Shown here one piece after another: positions 9,410-19,070 of a DNA stretch of 64,000 nucleotides; the stretch's first letter is position 1, and the number at the start of each line of letters is the position of its first letter. The DNA is from Mycolicibacterium holsaticum DSM 44478 = JCM 12374. Its GTDB lineage: Bacteria > Actinomycetota > Actinomycetes > Mycobacteriales > Mycobacteriaceae. The notes beneath the pieces are model-generated. The model did not search any database and was not told the origin of the DNA. It was given only the letters and a program-made list of their open reading frames with translations. The DNA lies in contig NZ_CP080998.1 of the NCBI RefSeq assembly GCF_019645835.1, positions 3,348,001 to 3,412,000 of the forward strand. Reading direction: 5' to 3'. The position numbers and the translations under genes were made by a program.

Positions 9410-10426
9410 GTGCCCGAATGGCAGGCCGATGTGCTGCCCGGTTACCGGCAGCATTCGTTTCTGCTCGGTACCGACCCCGACGGGGAAGGTGAGCTGGTGG
9501 CCACCCTGGTGCGCCGCGGGGCGGCCGACCCGGCGGCGACCCGCGCCGTGCTGCTGGTGCACGGGTTCACCGACTACTTCTTCAACACCGAACTCGCGGA
9601 TCACTTCGCCGCGCGCGGCTTCGCGTTCTACGCGTTGGATCTGCACAAATGCGGCCGGTCCTGGCGCGAGGGGCAGACACCGCACTTCACCACCGACCTG
9701 TCGCGGTACGACACCGAACTCGAACAGGCGCTCGACGTGATCGCCACCGAGCTGCAGGCGGCCAGCGTGCTGGTCTACGGGCACTCGGCGGGCGGTCTGA
9801 TCGTGTCGCTGTGGCTGGACCGGCTGCGCCGCCGGGGCCTGACCGCACGCAAGCGGGTGGCCGGCCTGGTCCTCAACAGCCCGTGGCTGGATCTGCAGGG
9901 GCCGGCGGTGCTGCGCACGGTGCCGACGACCGCGGCGATCCGCGCGGCATCGCGCTGGCGCAAGCGCATGATCGTGCGTCGTCCCGCCGACGGTGGCTAC
10001 GGCGCGACGCTGCATCGCGACTATTACGGCGAATTCGACTACGACCTGAAATGGAAACCGATCGGCGGGTTTCCGGTGACGCTCGGCTGGCTGCACGCCA
10101 TCCGGCGCGGCCAAGCCCGGCTGCACCGCGGCCTCGACGTCGGGGTGCCCAACCTCATCCTGCGCTCGGACCGCAGCGTGCGAGAGGTCACCGACCAGGT
10201 CGAGACGATCCAACGCGGCGACGCGGTACTGGATGTCGGTCAGATCGCCCGATGGGCGGGCTGTATCGGCAACCGCAGCACCGTTGTGCCGATCGTCGAC
10301 GCCAAACATGACGTGTTCCTGTCCGTCCCGCAGTCCCGCCAGCAGGCCTACCGCGAGCTCGACCGGTGGCTCGACTGGTACGTGAACGAATCACCGGACA
10401 CCGTCCCGCAATCCGAACGAGGATGA
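9410..10426 (+). CDS. Alpha/beta-hydrolase, monoglyceride-lipase-like
   Basis: A 338-residue alpha/beta-hydrolase fold protein. [12 protein letters not shown] carries the oxyanion region, [14 protein letters not shown] the GxSxG nucleophile elbow, and [18 protein letters not shown] the probable catalytic His near the end. It resembles serine-aminopeptidase/lysophospholipase-type hydrolases (Hydrolase_4) and occupies the place of Rv2854. I prefer the GTG at 9410 because AAGG lies 8 bases before it; an ATG at 9386 would add eight residues. The stop lies 5 bases before the mtr start chosen here and overlaps an alternative mtr ATG, so the two are probably co-transcribed. The substrate is not known. 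Confidence 0.85.
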   Translation: MPEWQADVLPGYRQHSFLLGTDPDGEGELVATLVRRGAADPAATRAVLLVHGFTDYFFNTELADHFAARGFAFYALDLHKCGRSWREGQTPHFTTDLSRYDTELEQALDVIATELQAASVLVYGHSAGGLIVSLWLDRLRRRGLTARKRVAGLVLNSPWLDLQGPAVLRTVPTTAAIRAASRWRKRMIVRRPADGGYGATLHRDYYGEFDYDLKWKPIGGFPVTLGWLHAIRRGQARLHRGLDVGVPNLILRSDRSVREVTDQVETIQRGDAVLDVGQIARWAGCIGNRSTVVPIVDAKHDVFLSVPQSRQQAYRELDRWLDWYVNESPDTVPQSERG

Positions 10427-10431
10427 ACACC

Positions 10432-11847
10432 ATGGCCCACTTCGACATCGCGATCATCGGCACCGGTTCGGGCAACTCGATTCTCGACGAGCGCTACACC
10501 GACAAGACGGTGGCGATCTGCGAACAAGGGGTGTTCGGCGGTACCTGCCTCAACGTCGGCTGCATCCCGACGAAGATGTTCGTCTACGCCGCCGACATCG
10601 CCCAACACATCAGGGAGTCAGCGCGATACGGCGTCGACGCCGAGCTCGAGGGGGTGCGGTGGCCCGACATCGTCTCGCGGGTCTTCGGCCGCGTCGATCC
10701 GATCGCGCTCAGCGGCGAGAACTACCGCCGTGCATCACCCAACGTCGAGGTGTTCGCCAGCCATACCCGGTTCGGGCCGACGAGACCCGACGGCCGCTAC
10801 ACGCTGCGCACGGCCGACGGCGACGAGTTCACCGCCGATCAGGTCGTGGTCGCGGCCGGCTCACGGGCGGTGATTCCGGAAGCCATCGCCGAATGCGGGG
10901 TGCCCTACCACACCAGCGACACCATCATGCGCATCGCCGACGTGCCCGAACATCTGATCATCGTCGGCGGCGGCTTCATCGGCTGCGAGTTCGCCCACAT
11001 CTTCTCCGCGCTGGGCAGTCAGGTCACCCTGTTGCTGCGCGGTAGCACGCTGCTGCGCGGCCACGACGACGAAATCACCATGCGCTTCACTGATCTCGCG
11101 GCCAAGAAGTGGTCGATCCGCGACCATCACGAAGTGGCCGACGCGCGGCGAGTCGGCGACGGTGTCGAGATCACGTGTCAGGACGGCACCAAGGTGCGCG
11201 GTGACGCGCTGCTGGTGGCGACCGGCCGGGTGCCCAACGGTGATCTGCTCGACGCCGAACAGGCCGGGGTCAAGGTGACCGGCGACGGCCGCGTCGTCGT
11301 CGACGAGTACCAGCGAACCACCGCCCGGGGTGTTTTCGCCCTCGGTGACGTGTCGTCGGAGTACCAGCTCAAACACGTGGCCAACCACGAAGCCCGGGTG
11401 GTGCGACACAACCTGCTGCAGGACTGGGACGACACCGACGCGCTGATGACCTCCGATCACCGCTACGTGCCGTCGGCGGTGTTCACCGACCCGCAGATCG
11501 CCAGCGTCGGGCTCACCGAAAACCAGGCGCGGGCACAGGGTTTCGATGTCCGGGTCAAAGTGCAGGACTACGGCGACGTCGCCTACGGATGGGCGATGGA
11601 AGACACCACCGGCATCGTCAAGGTGATCGTCGACGGTGACACCGGCCTCATCCTGGGCGCACACATCATGGGCCACCAGGCGTCGTCGCTGATTCAGCCC
11701 GTTATTCAGGCGATGAGTTTCGGCCTGCCGGCCCAGGAGATGGCGCGCGGTCAGTACTGGATCCACCCCGCGCTGCCCGAGGTCGTCGAGAACGCGTTGC
11801 TGGCGCTGTGCGGTGAACCGCCGTGGCCGCCGTCGAAGCGGCACTAG
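10432..11847 (+). CDS. mtr: Mycothione reductase
   Basis: A 471-residue flavoprotein disulfide reductase that uses NADPH to reduce oxidised mycothiol, the main low-molecular-weight thiol of actinobacteria. The FAD-binding GTGSGN (10-15), redox pair Cys39/Cys44 in [13 protein letters not shown], the NADPH-binding [11 protein letters not shown] and the C-terminal His-Glu active-site segment [15 protein letters not shown] are intact. The ATG at 10432 has GAGG 9 bases upstream; an in-frame ATG at 10423 that overlaps the upstream stop is the alternative. Presence of this gene supports an actinobacterial, mycothiol-using host. Confidence 0.95.
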   Translation: MAHFDIAIIGTGSGNSILDERYTDKTVAICEQGVFGGTCLNVGCIPTKMFVYAADIAQHIRESARYGVDAELEGVRWPDIVSRVFGRVDPIALSGENYRRASPNVEVFASHTRFGPTRPDGRYTLRTADGDEFTADQVVVAAGSRAVIPEAIAECGVPYHTSDTIMRIADVPEHLIIVGGGFIGCEFAHIFSALGSQVTLLLRGSTLLRGHDDEITMRFTDLAAKKWSIRDHHEVADARRVGDGVEITCQDGTKVRGDALLVATGRVPNGDLLDAEQAGVKVTGDGRVVVDEYQRTTARGVFALGDVSSEYQLKHVANHEARVVRHNLLQDWDDTDALMTSDHRYVPSAVFTDPQIASVGLTENQARAQGFDVRVKVQDYGDVAYGWAMEDTTGIVKVIVDGDTGLILGAHIMGHQASSLIQPVIQAMSFGLPAQEMARGQYWIHPALPEVVENALLALCGEPPWPPSKRH

Positions 11848-11860
11848 CGGTTGGGTGCGA

Positions 11861-12592
11861 TCAGGTGGTGACCGAGAACCCCCACGGCAGCTCGAGGCGG
11901 TGCGCGGCGAGCAGGTCGGCGTCGGCGAGGATCTCGTTGATCGCGCCGTCGGCGACGATGACACCGCTGTCCATCACGACCGCCCGCTCGCACAGTTGGG
12001 CCGCATAGGGCAGGTCGTGGGTGACGATCAGCATCGTGGCCTCCAGCCCGGCCAGCGCCTCGGCCAGCTCCCGGCGCGCGACCGGGTCGAGATTGGCCGA
12101 CGGTTCGTCGAGAACGAGAATGTCGGGCTCGCAGGCCAACACGGTGGCCAGCGCGGCGCGCCTGCGCTGCCCGGCGGACAGATGCGTCGGGCTGCGGTCG
12201 GCGTGGTCGGCCAACGACACCGCGTCCAACGCCCGGGTCACGCGGGTGGCCAGCGCGTCACCGCGCACACCGAAATTGGCCGGGCCGAACGCGACGTCCT
12301 GCGCGACGGTCGGCATGAACAGCTGGTCGTCGGGGTCCTGGAACACCAACCCGACCCGTCGGCGGATGTCTTGAACCGTCTTGCGGTTCAACGGGATACC
12401 GCAGATCTCGACCGCACCGGACGTGGCGGTGAGCACACCGTTGAGGTGCAGCATCAGCGTGGTCTTACCCGCGCCGTTGGGGCCCAGGACGGCGATCCGC
12501 TCGCCGGGTGCGACGGTGAGGTCGACATGGTCGAGCGCGACCTGCCCGTCGGGGTAGACGTAGCGCAACGCCTCGATGTCGATCGCCGTCAT
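11861..12592 (-). CDS. cbiO: Cobalt ECF transporter ATPase CbiO
   Basis: A 243-residue ABC ATPase that powers an energy-coupling-factor metal transporter. Walker A GPNGAGKTT lies near residues 37-45, the signature is LSAGQRRR, Walker B ILVLDEPSANLDP, and the H-loop LIVTHD. The ATG at 12592 overlaps the cbiQ stop. It is the last gene of a four-gene metal uptake operon and converges on mtr with only 13 bases between them. Cobalt rather than nickel is inferred from the neighbouring cobalamin genes. Confidence 0.92.
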   Translation of the reverse strand: MTAIDIEALRYVYPDGQVALDHVDLTVAPGERIAVLGPNGAGKTTLMLHLNGVLTATSGAVEICGIPLNRKTVQDIRRRVGLVFQDPDDQLFMPTVAQDVAFGPANFGVRGDALATRVTRALDAVSLADHADRSPTHLSAGQRRRAALATVLACEPDILVLDEPSANLDPVARRELAEALAGLEATMLIVTHDLPYAAQLCERAVVMDSGVIVADGAINEILADADLLAAHRLELPWGFSVTT

Positions 12593-13362
12593 CGCGTCAC
12601 CCACGCCAGCACCGAAACCGCGACGGCGGCGTACGCCGGGATCAGCGCGACGGCCCACTGCGCGGCGGCCGCCCGCGGCGGCGCCCCGATGACCGCCAGA
12701 TCCGGTGCCCTGCCGTCGAATCCGCGGGACAGCATCGCGACGTACACCCGCTCACCACGCTCGTAGGACCGCAGGAACAACGCACCGATGCCCTTGGCGA
12801 TCGCACCGGCCTGATGCAGTGCCCGCGGGGAGTCGCCGCGCGAGATCCGGGCCATCCGCATCCGGCCGGCCTCAGCGGCCAGCAGGTCGACGTATCGGAT
12901 CATCAGCACCAGCACCGACGTCGCCACGGCGGGCACACCCAGCCGGCCCAGCGCGGCGGGCAACTCGGTCGTCGAGGTAGTGGCCGCGACGGTCAGCGCG
13001 GCGGCCACGCCGAGCGTGCCCTTGATGACGATGCCCCACGCAGCCCACAGCCCGCTCACCGAAAGCTGCAGTCCGGCAACCTCGACGCCGGTACCGCCCT
13101 CGGCGAACGGCAGCAGCACCGCCAGCACCAGAAACGGGGCCTCGATCAGCATCCGCGGCAGCACCCAGCGCAGCGGGATCCGCGCCAGCCGCCACACCGC
13201 GACGATGACCGTCGCGTAAACGGCGAACGGCCAGAACATCTCCCGCGGGGTGGCCACGACGGCGAGCACGAACACCAGCAGGCAGACGATCTTCACCTCG
13301 GCGGGTGCCCGGTGCACCGCCGAATCGTCGTGGCGGTAGAGCGGGTGGGCACCAGCGCCCAT
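12589..13362 (-). CDS. cbiQ: Cobalt ECF transporter transmembrane protein CbiQ
   Basis: A 257-residue membrane protein, the T-component that couples CbiO to CbiM. It has about five to six hydrophobic segments (for example VCLLVFVLAVVA and APFLVLAVLLPFA) and the cytoplasmic coupling motifs AGRMRMARISRGDSPRA and ERVYVAMLSRGFDG, whose ARG-type turns contact the ATPase. It starts at ATG 13362, two bases after the PDGLE gene, and overlaps cbiO. Confidence 0.9.
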   Translation of the reverse strand: MGAGAHPLYRHDDSAVHRAPAEVKIVCLLVFVLAVVATPREMFWPFAVYATVIVAVWRLARIPLRWVLPRMLIEAPFLVLAVLLPFAEGGTGVEVAGLQLSVSGLWAAWGIVIKGTLGVAAALTVAATTSTTELPAALGRLGVPAVATSVLVLMIRYVDLLAAEAGRMRMARISRGDSPRALHQAGAIAKGIGALFLRSYERGERVYVAMLSRGFDGRAPDLAVIGAPPRAAAAQWAVALIPAYAAVAVSVLAWVTR

Positions 13363-13364
13363 CG

Positions 13365-13724
13365 CTAGCGTCGGCTCTCGGCGTCGTCGCCGGTCCGGCG
13401 GGTGCGGCTGATCAACCAGAACGCCGAGCCCGCGACCACGACCGTGGCCAGCACCCCGACGATCCCGGCCAGTCCACCGGTGCCGTCACGTCCGCCGATC
13501 GCGTAGTCGGCCAGCGGTGACGCCGCGAGGCCATGCTCGTCGGCGTGCTGGGCGATGCAGTCGCCGCGCAACTGCTCACCGTCGGCGGTCTCGATGACCT
13601 CGCAGCCGCGCAGCGTCGTGGCGTCCAGGCCGTCCGGGCTGGAGCTGGCGAAGTACGACACCACCCCCGCGATCAGCAGCGTGACGACCGCGAACCCGAC
13701 CCAGAACTGCCAACGCGACTTCAT
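13365..13724 (-). CDS. PDGLE-domain membrane protein (CbiN-like ECF component)
   Basis: A 119-residue protein with an N-terminal membrane segment (FWVGFAVVTLLIAGVVSYF), the PDGLE-type motif SSPDGLDATT, an extracytoplasmic loop with two Cys residues (GCEVIE, GDCIA) and a second membrane segment near residues 85-105. Such proteins replace or resemble CbiN, the small subunit that helps CbiM load metal. Its ATG overlaps the cbiM stop (ATGA), so it belongs to the transporter. Confidence 0.82.
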   Translation of the reverse strand: MKSRWQFWVGFAVVTLLIAGVVSYFASSSPDGLDATTLRGCEVIETADGEQLRGDCIAQHADEHGLAASPLADYAIGGRDGTGGLAGIVGVLATVVVAGSAFWLISRTRRTGDDAESRR

Positions 13725-14398
13725 GCGGGCACCCCGGTGCGTGCCCGGCGCAGAAGGTAGACCAGATCGGGGCGCGCCCGCGCGACCGCCATCACGGTCA
13801 CCGCGGTGATCAGGCCCTCACCGACTCCGATCAGCGCGTGGGTGCCCAGCATGTAGCCGGTGACCGCGCCCATCGACGTGGCCGAAGCTCCACCGATCGC
13901 GTACTCGACGACGAATCCCATTGCCGCGCACACGGTGCCGACCAGCCCAGCGATAAAAGCCACGATGCCCAGGGCGCCTACCGGGATTTCCGCGCGCCTG
14001 CGGGCCAGGCTGTACAGCGCCACCGCCGTCGCGTAGCCGGCCGCGACGCCGATGACCGCCATGTTGATGATGTTGGTGCCCAGCGCGGTGACGCCGCCAT
14101 CGGCGAACAGCAGCGACTGCACCACCAGCACGATCGCGATGCACAGCGCCCCGGTGTACGGACCGACCAGGATCGCCGCCAGCGCGCCACCCAGCAGGTG
14201 GCCGCTGACGCCGGGCAGAATCGGGAAGTTGATCATCTGCACCGCGAAGATGAACGCCGCGACGAGACCGGCCAACGGCACGGTGCGCTCGTCGAGTTCG
14301 GTGCGCGCCTTCATCGCGCTGAACCCGACGACGACCACCGCGATGAGGCCGCACACCGCCGACGTCGGCGCGTTGACGATGCCGTCGCTCATATGCAT
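13721..14398 (-). CDS. cbiM: Cobalt/nickel ECF substrate-binding component CbiM
   Basis: A 225-residue membrane protein that captures Co2+ or Ni2+. I placed the start at ATG 14398, which gives MHMSDGIV: the family binds metal with the N-terminal amine and a His at position 2, so longer starts such as GTG 14422 would destroy the site. Downstream, the His in LPGVSGHLLGGALAA matches another conserved metal ligand. About seven membrane segments follow. In M. tuberculosis the neighbouring position is occupied by the unrelated transporter nicT, so this operon is a different solution for cobalt or nickel uptake beside cobalamin genes. Confidence 0.9.
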   Translation of the reverse strand: MHMSDGIVNAPTSAVCGLIAVVVVGFSAMKARTELDERTVPLAGLVAAFIFAVQMINFPILPGVSGHLLGGALAAILVGPYTGALCIAIVLVVQSLLFADGGVTALGTNIINMAVIGVAAGYATAVALYSLARRRAEIPVGALGIVAFIAGLVGTVCAAMGFVVEYAIGGASATSMGAVTGYMLGTHALIGVGEGLITAVTVMAVARARPDLVYLLRRARTGVPA

Positions 14399-14443
14399 GG
14401 CGACGTGTTGGACAGTCACCACCCGAGCCTAAGACCGGGCACC

Positions 14444-14474
14444 TATATATGTCTAGCTGAACAGGTGTTCATGT
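14444..14474 (-). promoter_or_regulatory. Candidate promoter/operator of the cbiM operon
   Basis: On the minus strand a TATATA-type -10 (about 14444-14450) is preceded by TGAACA-CC-TGTTCA (14458-14471), a perfect dyad with a 2-base centre, overlapping a second dyad GTTCA-N2-TGAAC. The dyad covers the expected -35 zone and also the stop codon of the upstream methyltransferase. A metal-responsive repressor site is plausible but the regulator is unknown. Confidence 0.45.
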
Positions 14475-15320
14475 GAACGTGGCGGGCTCCCGCTTTGTCG
14501 CGGTGACCAGCAGGTACTCCGCCTCCCAGTACGCCCGCCCCGGCTGGCCGCGGTTCCAGTCGGTGAGGAAGTCGAGGAAGTCACGGTCGAGCGCCTGGAC
14601 CTGATCGGGCCGACCGGCGTTGAACGCGTACGTCGCGATGGTGGGGCCGTAGTTGCGTTTCCAGTACTCGCGGAACTCTGTCGGGTCGGCACACCCGTCG
14701 AGTACGACGGTCTGCCGTCGCATCGTCAGGGCGCTGACCCGGTCACCGAACAGGGCCAAGACGTACGCCTCGTCGCCCCACAGCGGCGGCGCGACGGCAC
14801 CCGGTGGTGGCGGCGGGGCGTACGGCTTCATCGTCGCGAACAGGTTTCCGATGAAACCCTGCGGCGTCCAGTTGATCATCGCGATCGTCCCGCCGGGACG
14901 TACCACCCGAACCATCTCGTCGGCAGCGGCCTGGTGATGCGGAGCGAACATCACACCGACACAGGACATCACGATGTCAAAGCTGCTGTCGGCGAACGGC
15001 AACGCCTCGGCATCGGCTTCGACCCATTCCAACTCGACACCGTGCTGGTCGGCGGATGTCTTTCCGGGTGCGAAGAGTTCCGGTGTGAGATCGCTGGCGG
15101 TGACGATGCCGCCGGCGGCCGCGGCTGGGATCGACGCGTTGCCGGAGCCGGCTGCCACGTCGAGGACCCGGTCGCCCGGTCGAACGCCGCAGGCACGTAC
15201 GAGTTCTCGGCCCAACTCCGCGATCATCTGCGTGGCCAACGCCGGGTAATCGCCGGACGCCCACATCGTCCGGTGGTTTGCCTTCAGTTTCCGGTCTGCT
15301 TCGACGTCGACAGCAGTCAT
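14469..15320 (-). CDS. Class I SAM-dependent methyltransferase
   Basis: A 283-residue methyltransferase with motif I VLDVAAGSGNASIPAA, an acidic loop (ASDLTPEL), motif III around ADALPFADSSFDIVMSCVGVMFAPH and a post-motif MVRVVRPGGTIAMINW. It resembles UbiE/type 11 methyltransferases of small molecules; the substrate is unknown. The ATG at 15320 has a strong ribosome binding site, AAGGAG, 6 bases upstream. It stands alone, between the cobalt transporter and a divergent secreted-protein gene. Confidence 0.85.
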   Translation of the reverse strand: MTAVDVEADRKLKANHRTMWASGDYPALATQMIAELGRELVRACGVRPGDRVLDVAAGSGNASIPAAAAGGIVTASDLTPELFAPGKTSADQHGVELEWVEADAEALPFADSSFDIVMSCVGVMFAPHHQAAADEMVRVVRPGGTIAMINWTPQGFIGNLFATMKPYAPPPPPGAVAPPLWGDEAYVLALFGDRVSALTMRRQTVVLDGCADPTEFREYWKRNYGPTIATYAFNAGRPDQVQALDRDFLDFLTDWNRGQPGRAYWEAEYLLVTATKREPATFT

Positions 15321-15556
15321 TTCGATCTCCTTCGGGTTTGGTGAGTGACGATTCCAGGTTGCGGCCCCGACGTTCGGCAGGCCTTCGACCATCGTGAAAT
15401 CGCCTGCTCATTCGTCGGTCGCGTCGGCATGAGTGCTGCGAGCCGGGCTCGACGAGCACATTTCATGAACGCGTCAGCGTCACCGAAACGTCTCCGCACA
15501 CCGTTGAACCGTCTATCCCAAGCCGTAATGCGGCTCATCAGAACAGGAGAAGTGAA

Positions 15557-16084
15557 ATGAAAGCACGAAAAGCAGTGGCATGGATGACGAGTGGTGCGGC
15601 AGCGGTCGGCACCGCTTTCGGGCTGATGACCGGTCCGGCGCCGGCTTCGGCGGCGCCCGGCCCGACGGGCGCGACGCTGCACATCATCCAGGACCCTCAG
15701 AACCAGGGAAACTACCTGCTGGCCATACTTGGACGCTTTCCGATGCCGCAAGCCGACGCGGTCGGCTTCCTCAACAACATCAACAACGGTGACTGCCAAG
15801 GCGGTATGAACTACTACGTCTTCGGCGACGACGAGGGAAACGAAGACGCCCGATACATACACTTCAAGCCGGTCCTCGGTGCCCACGACAACCCTGATGG
15901 CTACCTGAAGGCGACTTCGCAAGGCTTGGAGTACCGAACCCAGATCCAGCTGAGGAAGAGTTTCTTGAACGAGGACAGCGGCGTTCTCGACGACAACGAC
16001 GAGATCTATGCCCAAGCGCACTTCAAGGACTCCGATTGTAAGATCAGGATTCAGACCTCGCAGGTCATCACCGGCCTCTTCTGA
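15557..16084 (+). CDS. Small secreted protein of unknown function
   Basis: A 175-residue protein that I do not recognise. It has a clear Sec signal peptide (hydrophobic stretch WMTSGAAAVGTAFGLMTG, likely cleavage after ASA near residue 32). The mature part of about 143 residues contains two cysteines (GDCQGG and DSDCKIR), which could form one disulfide, and many charged residues (GDDEGNEDAR, NEDSGVLDDNDE). The ribosome binding site AGGAGAAG precedes the ATG by 5 bases. It converges on the SARP-type regulator and is divergent from the methyltransferase. Its codon choice is slightly less GC-rich than that of its neighbours, which hints at an accessory gene. Confidence 0.75.
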   Translation: MKARKAVAWMTSGAAAVGTAFGLMTGPAPASAAPGPTGATLHIIQDPQNQGNYLLAILGRFPMPQADAVGFLNNINNGDCQGGMNYYVFGDDEGNEDARYIHFKPVLGAHDNPDGYLKATSQGLEYRTQIQLRKSFLNEDSGVLDDNDEIYAQAHFKDSDCKIRIQTSQVITGLF

Positions 16085-16140
16085 TCCGACGTACGACGGG
16101 CCGCCGTACCGCGAAATCAATTGCAGCGGAGGGTGTTGTT

Positions 16141-18996
16141 TCAGAAGTAGCGCAGCAGCGCGGTACGCGCGCGTGCGACCGCTGCGGCGGCGGTCAGCAC
16201 GTCGTCGGGGTCTTGGGGCACGGTGGCCATCTGCGCGAGGATCGTCGGCGATGCCTTGCCGGCGTCGACGAGGACACGGTGCAGTGCTCGAGCATCATCT
16301 CCGGCACCGAGGCGGACCAGCAACTTCGCCACGTACTGCAGGCTTGGCCACTGATTGCTCCAATCGCCAACCCGGTCCCAAATATCCAGCACTTCAACGA
16401 ATATCCGCGCAGCGGTCGCTGGATCAGCATGCACGGCACGGATGGCGGCGGCCTCCCTCAACGCGAGGCCGTGCCACCCGAAGTTCTGCACCGATGCGGC
16501 AAGTTCTGCCGCCTCATCGAACAGCGCTTGCGCCCGCTGCGGATCGGCCTTCTTGAGCACCTGGCCCAGCGCGTAGCGAGCCATCGACTGTGCCGTCGGA
16601 TTGGCCGTTGCGTCCGCGACGCGTACTGATTCCTCGGCAAAAGGCAGGCCGGCGTGCGGGGTGTGCAACAGCGCGTGGCATATCGCTACGTAGTACAGGG
16701 TCCACACCAAGCGGATCGGATCACCATCACCACGGGCCCGTTCCAATTCTGATGTGTAGTACGCCAGCACCGAGGCGACGTCCCCCTCGTACATGGCCAC
16801 GTCGGCGAGCACGTCAGCTGGGTACGCCACCCGACCGCTTCCTGCACCGGGGGCACGCCCCTCTGCAAGCGCCGCCAACGCTCGCGACCGCGGGTAATCG
16901 CCGCGGTTCCAGGCACCCCGGGCGGCTAGGCCCACGGCAGCGGCGTAGAGGCGGTGGTCAGGCTTGGCCAGTGGGAGAACTCGTTGCGCCCAGTCCGCCG
17001 ACTCGTAACCGACCCGCAGATGTATGAGTTCGGCCGACGACGCGATGAGCCGGAGCGCGACGTCGACGTCGCCGTCGAGCATCGCGCGGTCGAAGGCCAC
17101 GCGAAAGTTGTCGTAGTCCGGCAGCGTCCGCTCCACCCACGCTTTCTCGTCGGCGCCATGCATTCCGACAGCCGCGCGCTCGCCGAGCTCAGCGAAGTAC
17201 ACCGCGTGCCGCAGCGCGTATTCGGTGTCGCGTCCGTTCTCGCGCAGCCGTTGGCGGCCGTATTCGCGCAGAGTTTCCAGAATCCCGTAGCGGGTCCTGT
17301 CGGCGCCGCTGCGTACCGTCACCATCGACTTGTCGACCAGCCCGATAAGCAGCTCGAGTGTGTCGTCCTCGGCCGCGCCGTCCGCCCCGCAAACCGCGTG
17401 CGCTGCAGCGAGATCGAACCCGCCGGCGAAGATCGACAGCCGCGCGAACAACGATTGTTCGTCTTCGTCGAGAAGTCGGTATGACCAGTCGATCGTCGCA
17501 GCCAGGCTCTGCTGCCTGGGGTGCGCGCTACGTGCACCCCCACTGAGCAGCCGGAGCCGGTCCAGGCGACGGGCCACTTCCAGGCTGTTCATCACTCGCA
17601 TTCGGGCGGCGGCCAACTCGATCGCGAGTGGCAGTCCATCGACGCGTCGGCAGATCTCGGCGACCGCACCGACCGGCTCCTTGTCGAGGTCGAAATCCGG
17701 CCGGCTGGCCTTCGCCCGCTCGGCGAACAGTTCGGCGGCCGGCCCGCCCGGGAGGGTGTCGACGGGAATGACCTGCTCACCTGCGAGGGCGAGCGGTCTT
17801 CTGCTGGTGGCCAGCACGCAGACCTGCGGGCACTCGCGCGTGATCCGTTCGACCAGGTGTGCGCATGCGTCGAGAACGTGCTCGCAGTTGTCGATCACCA
17901 ACAAGACCTGGCGCGCGCGCAGGAATTCGATCACCGTCCCCTCGATTCCCACCCCCGCCTTCTCCTGTAACCGCAGGCTCGCCGCGACGGCGTGGCCCAC
18001 CGCCGCGCCGTCGTCGAGCGGCGCGAGTTCGCAGAACCAGGCGCCGTCGGCGAAACGGCTCTGATTCCGACCGGCCACCTCGAGCGCGAGGACGGTCTTG
18101 CCGACCCCTCCCACCCCGGTGAGCGTGACCAGCGAGCCGTTTGTCACGGCGGCTCCGACGCGGACCGTGTCGTCGTCGCGGCCGATGAGCCGGGTGGTCC
18201 GGCGGGGCAGCCCGCCGCGCGAATGCGCATCGCGCGATGCGGTGGTGGGTTGTTCGATCGGATGCGTCAGGTCGCCATCGAGAATCTGTCGGTGCACCGC
18301 TTGCAGCGACGGGCTCGGGTCCACACCGAGCTGCTCGACGAGCCGCTCACGCATCGCGCGGTAGGTGTCCAACGCATCGGCCTGGCGTCCGCTGCGGTAC
18401 TGGGCGAGCATCAACTGGCCGGCCATCCGTTCGTCAAGCGAATGCTGGTCCAGTGCCGTGGTCAGTTCCGCAAGCACATCGAAGTGCCTACCGGCATCCA
18501 ACGCGACATCGTTGCGGTCCAACATCACTGAAAGACGATCCAGTTCGAGGGCTTCGCGCACGCCGTTCGCCCACGGCGCATCGATGAGCTCGAACGGCTT
18601 ACCCCGCCAAAGGTCCAGGGCCTCATTGAAAAGCACTGTCGCCTCACCAGAATTCGCACATGCTCGTGCCGCGGAAGCCAGGTGCCGGAACCGATGCAGG
18701 TCGATCGACATCGGATCGGCCCTCAGCACGTAACCGGCGGGCCCGCGGACGATCTCGACATCATCGGTCGCCAACAGCTGCCGCAACCGGGATATGTAGG
18801 CTGCCAATGCGTTACGCGCCTTGTACGGGGGGTCATCGGCCCATACCCGGTTGATCAGCTGATCTGTCGAGATGGGCCGGTTGACGTCGACGAGCAGGCA
18901 GACGAGCACGCAGCGTTGGCGCGCATGACCGATGTCGAGGCGCCGCCCGTCGCTGTACGCCTCGACTTCGCCGAGTATCCGGAACTCCACCGCCAT
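16141..18996 (-). CDS. SARP/AfsR-type regulator with ATPase domain
   Basis: A 951-residue transcriptional regulator. Residues 1-95 form an OmpR-like winged-helix DNA-binding domain (LLVDVNRPISTDQLINRVW, ARNALAAYISRLRQLL). Residues 95-245 form the bacterial transcriptional activation domain (BTAD). From about 265 an NB-ARC/AAA-type ATPase follows with Walker A GVGGVGKT (294-301), Walker B VLLVIDNCEHV near 364-374 and DGLPLAIELAAARM. A long helical, TPR-like C-terminus ends the chain. Such proteins activate secondary-metabolism or envelope genes in actinobacteria, using ATP-driven oligomerisation. The nearby PGRS-like gene (same strand, upstream) and the convergent secreted protein are possible targets, but nothing in the sequence proves this. 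Confidence 0.9.
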   Translation of the reverse strand: MAVEFRILGEVEAYSDGRRLDIGHARQRCVLVCLLVDVNRPISTDQLINRVWADDPPYKARNALAAYISRLRQLLATDDVEIVRGPAGYVLRADPMSIDLHRFRHLASAARACANSGEATVLFNEALDLWRGKPFELIDAPWANGVREALELDRLSVMLDRNDVALDAGRHFDVLAELTTALDQHSLDERMAGQLMLAQYRSGRQADALDTYRAMRERLVEQLGVDPSPSLQAVHRQILDGDLTHPIEQPTTASRDAHSRGGLPRRTTRLIGRDDDTVRVGAAVTNGSLVTLTGVGGVGKTVLALEVAGRNQSRFADGAWFCELAPLDDGAAVGHAVAASLRLQEKAGVGIEGTVIEFLRARQVLLVIDNCEHVLDACAHLVERITRECPQVCVLATSRRPLALAGEQVIPVDTLPGGPAAELFAERAKASRPDFDLDKEPVGAVAEICRRVDGLPLAIELAAARMRVMNSLEVARRLDRLRLLSGGARSAHPRQQSLAATIDWSYRLLDEDEQSLFARLSIFAGGFDLAAAHAVCGADGAAEDDTLELLIGLVDKSMVTVRSGADRTRYGILETLREYGRQRLRENGRDTEYALRHAVYFAELGERAAVGMHGADEKAWVERTLPDYDNFRVAFDRAMLDGDVDVALRLIASSAELIHLRVGYESADWAQRVLPLAKPDHRLYAAAVGLAARGAWNRGDYPRSRALAALAEGRAPGAGSGRVAYPADVLADVAMYEGDVASVLAYYTSELERARGDGDPIRLVWTLYYVAICHALLHTPHAGLPFAEESVRVADATANPTAQSMARYALGQVLKKADPQRAQALFDEAAELAASVQNFGWHGLALREAAAIRAVHADPATAARIFVEVLDIWDRVGDWSNQWPSLQYVAKLLVRLGAGDDARALHRVLVDAGKASPTILAQMATVPQDPDDVLTAAAAVARARTALLRYF

Positions 18997-19070
18997 CGGG
19001 ATACAGCGTCCCTCAGTTGTCCACGGCCCGGGGCCGGTTTCGGGGGTAACCGGGCCGCTGGCCTGCGGCG

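Noticed and set aside
14399..14470. Cobalamin riboswitch before cbiM
   Set aside because: Only about 70 bases separate cbiM from the upstream gene and no B12-box-like sequence was seen; a riboswitch of about 200 bases would have to lie inside the methyltransferase gene.
15345..15560. 71-codon frame ending at the secreted protein start
   Set aside because: It overlaps the regulatory gap, has no family similarity and its composition does not look coding; the coupled stop-start is probably chance.
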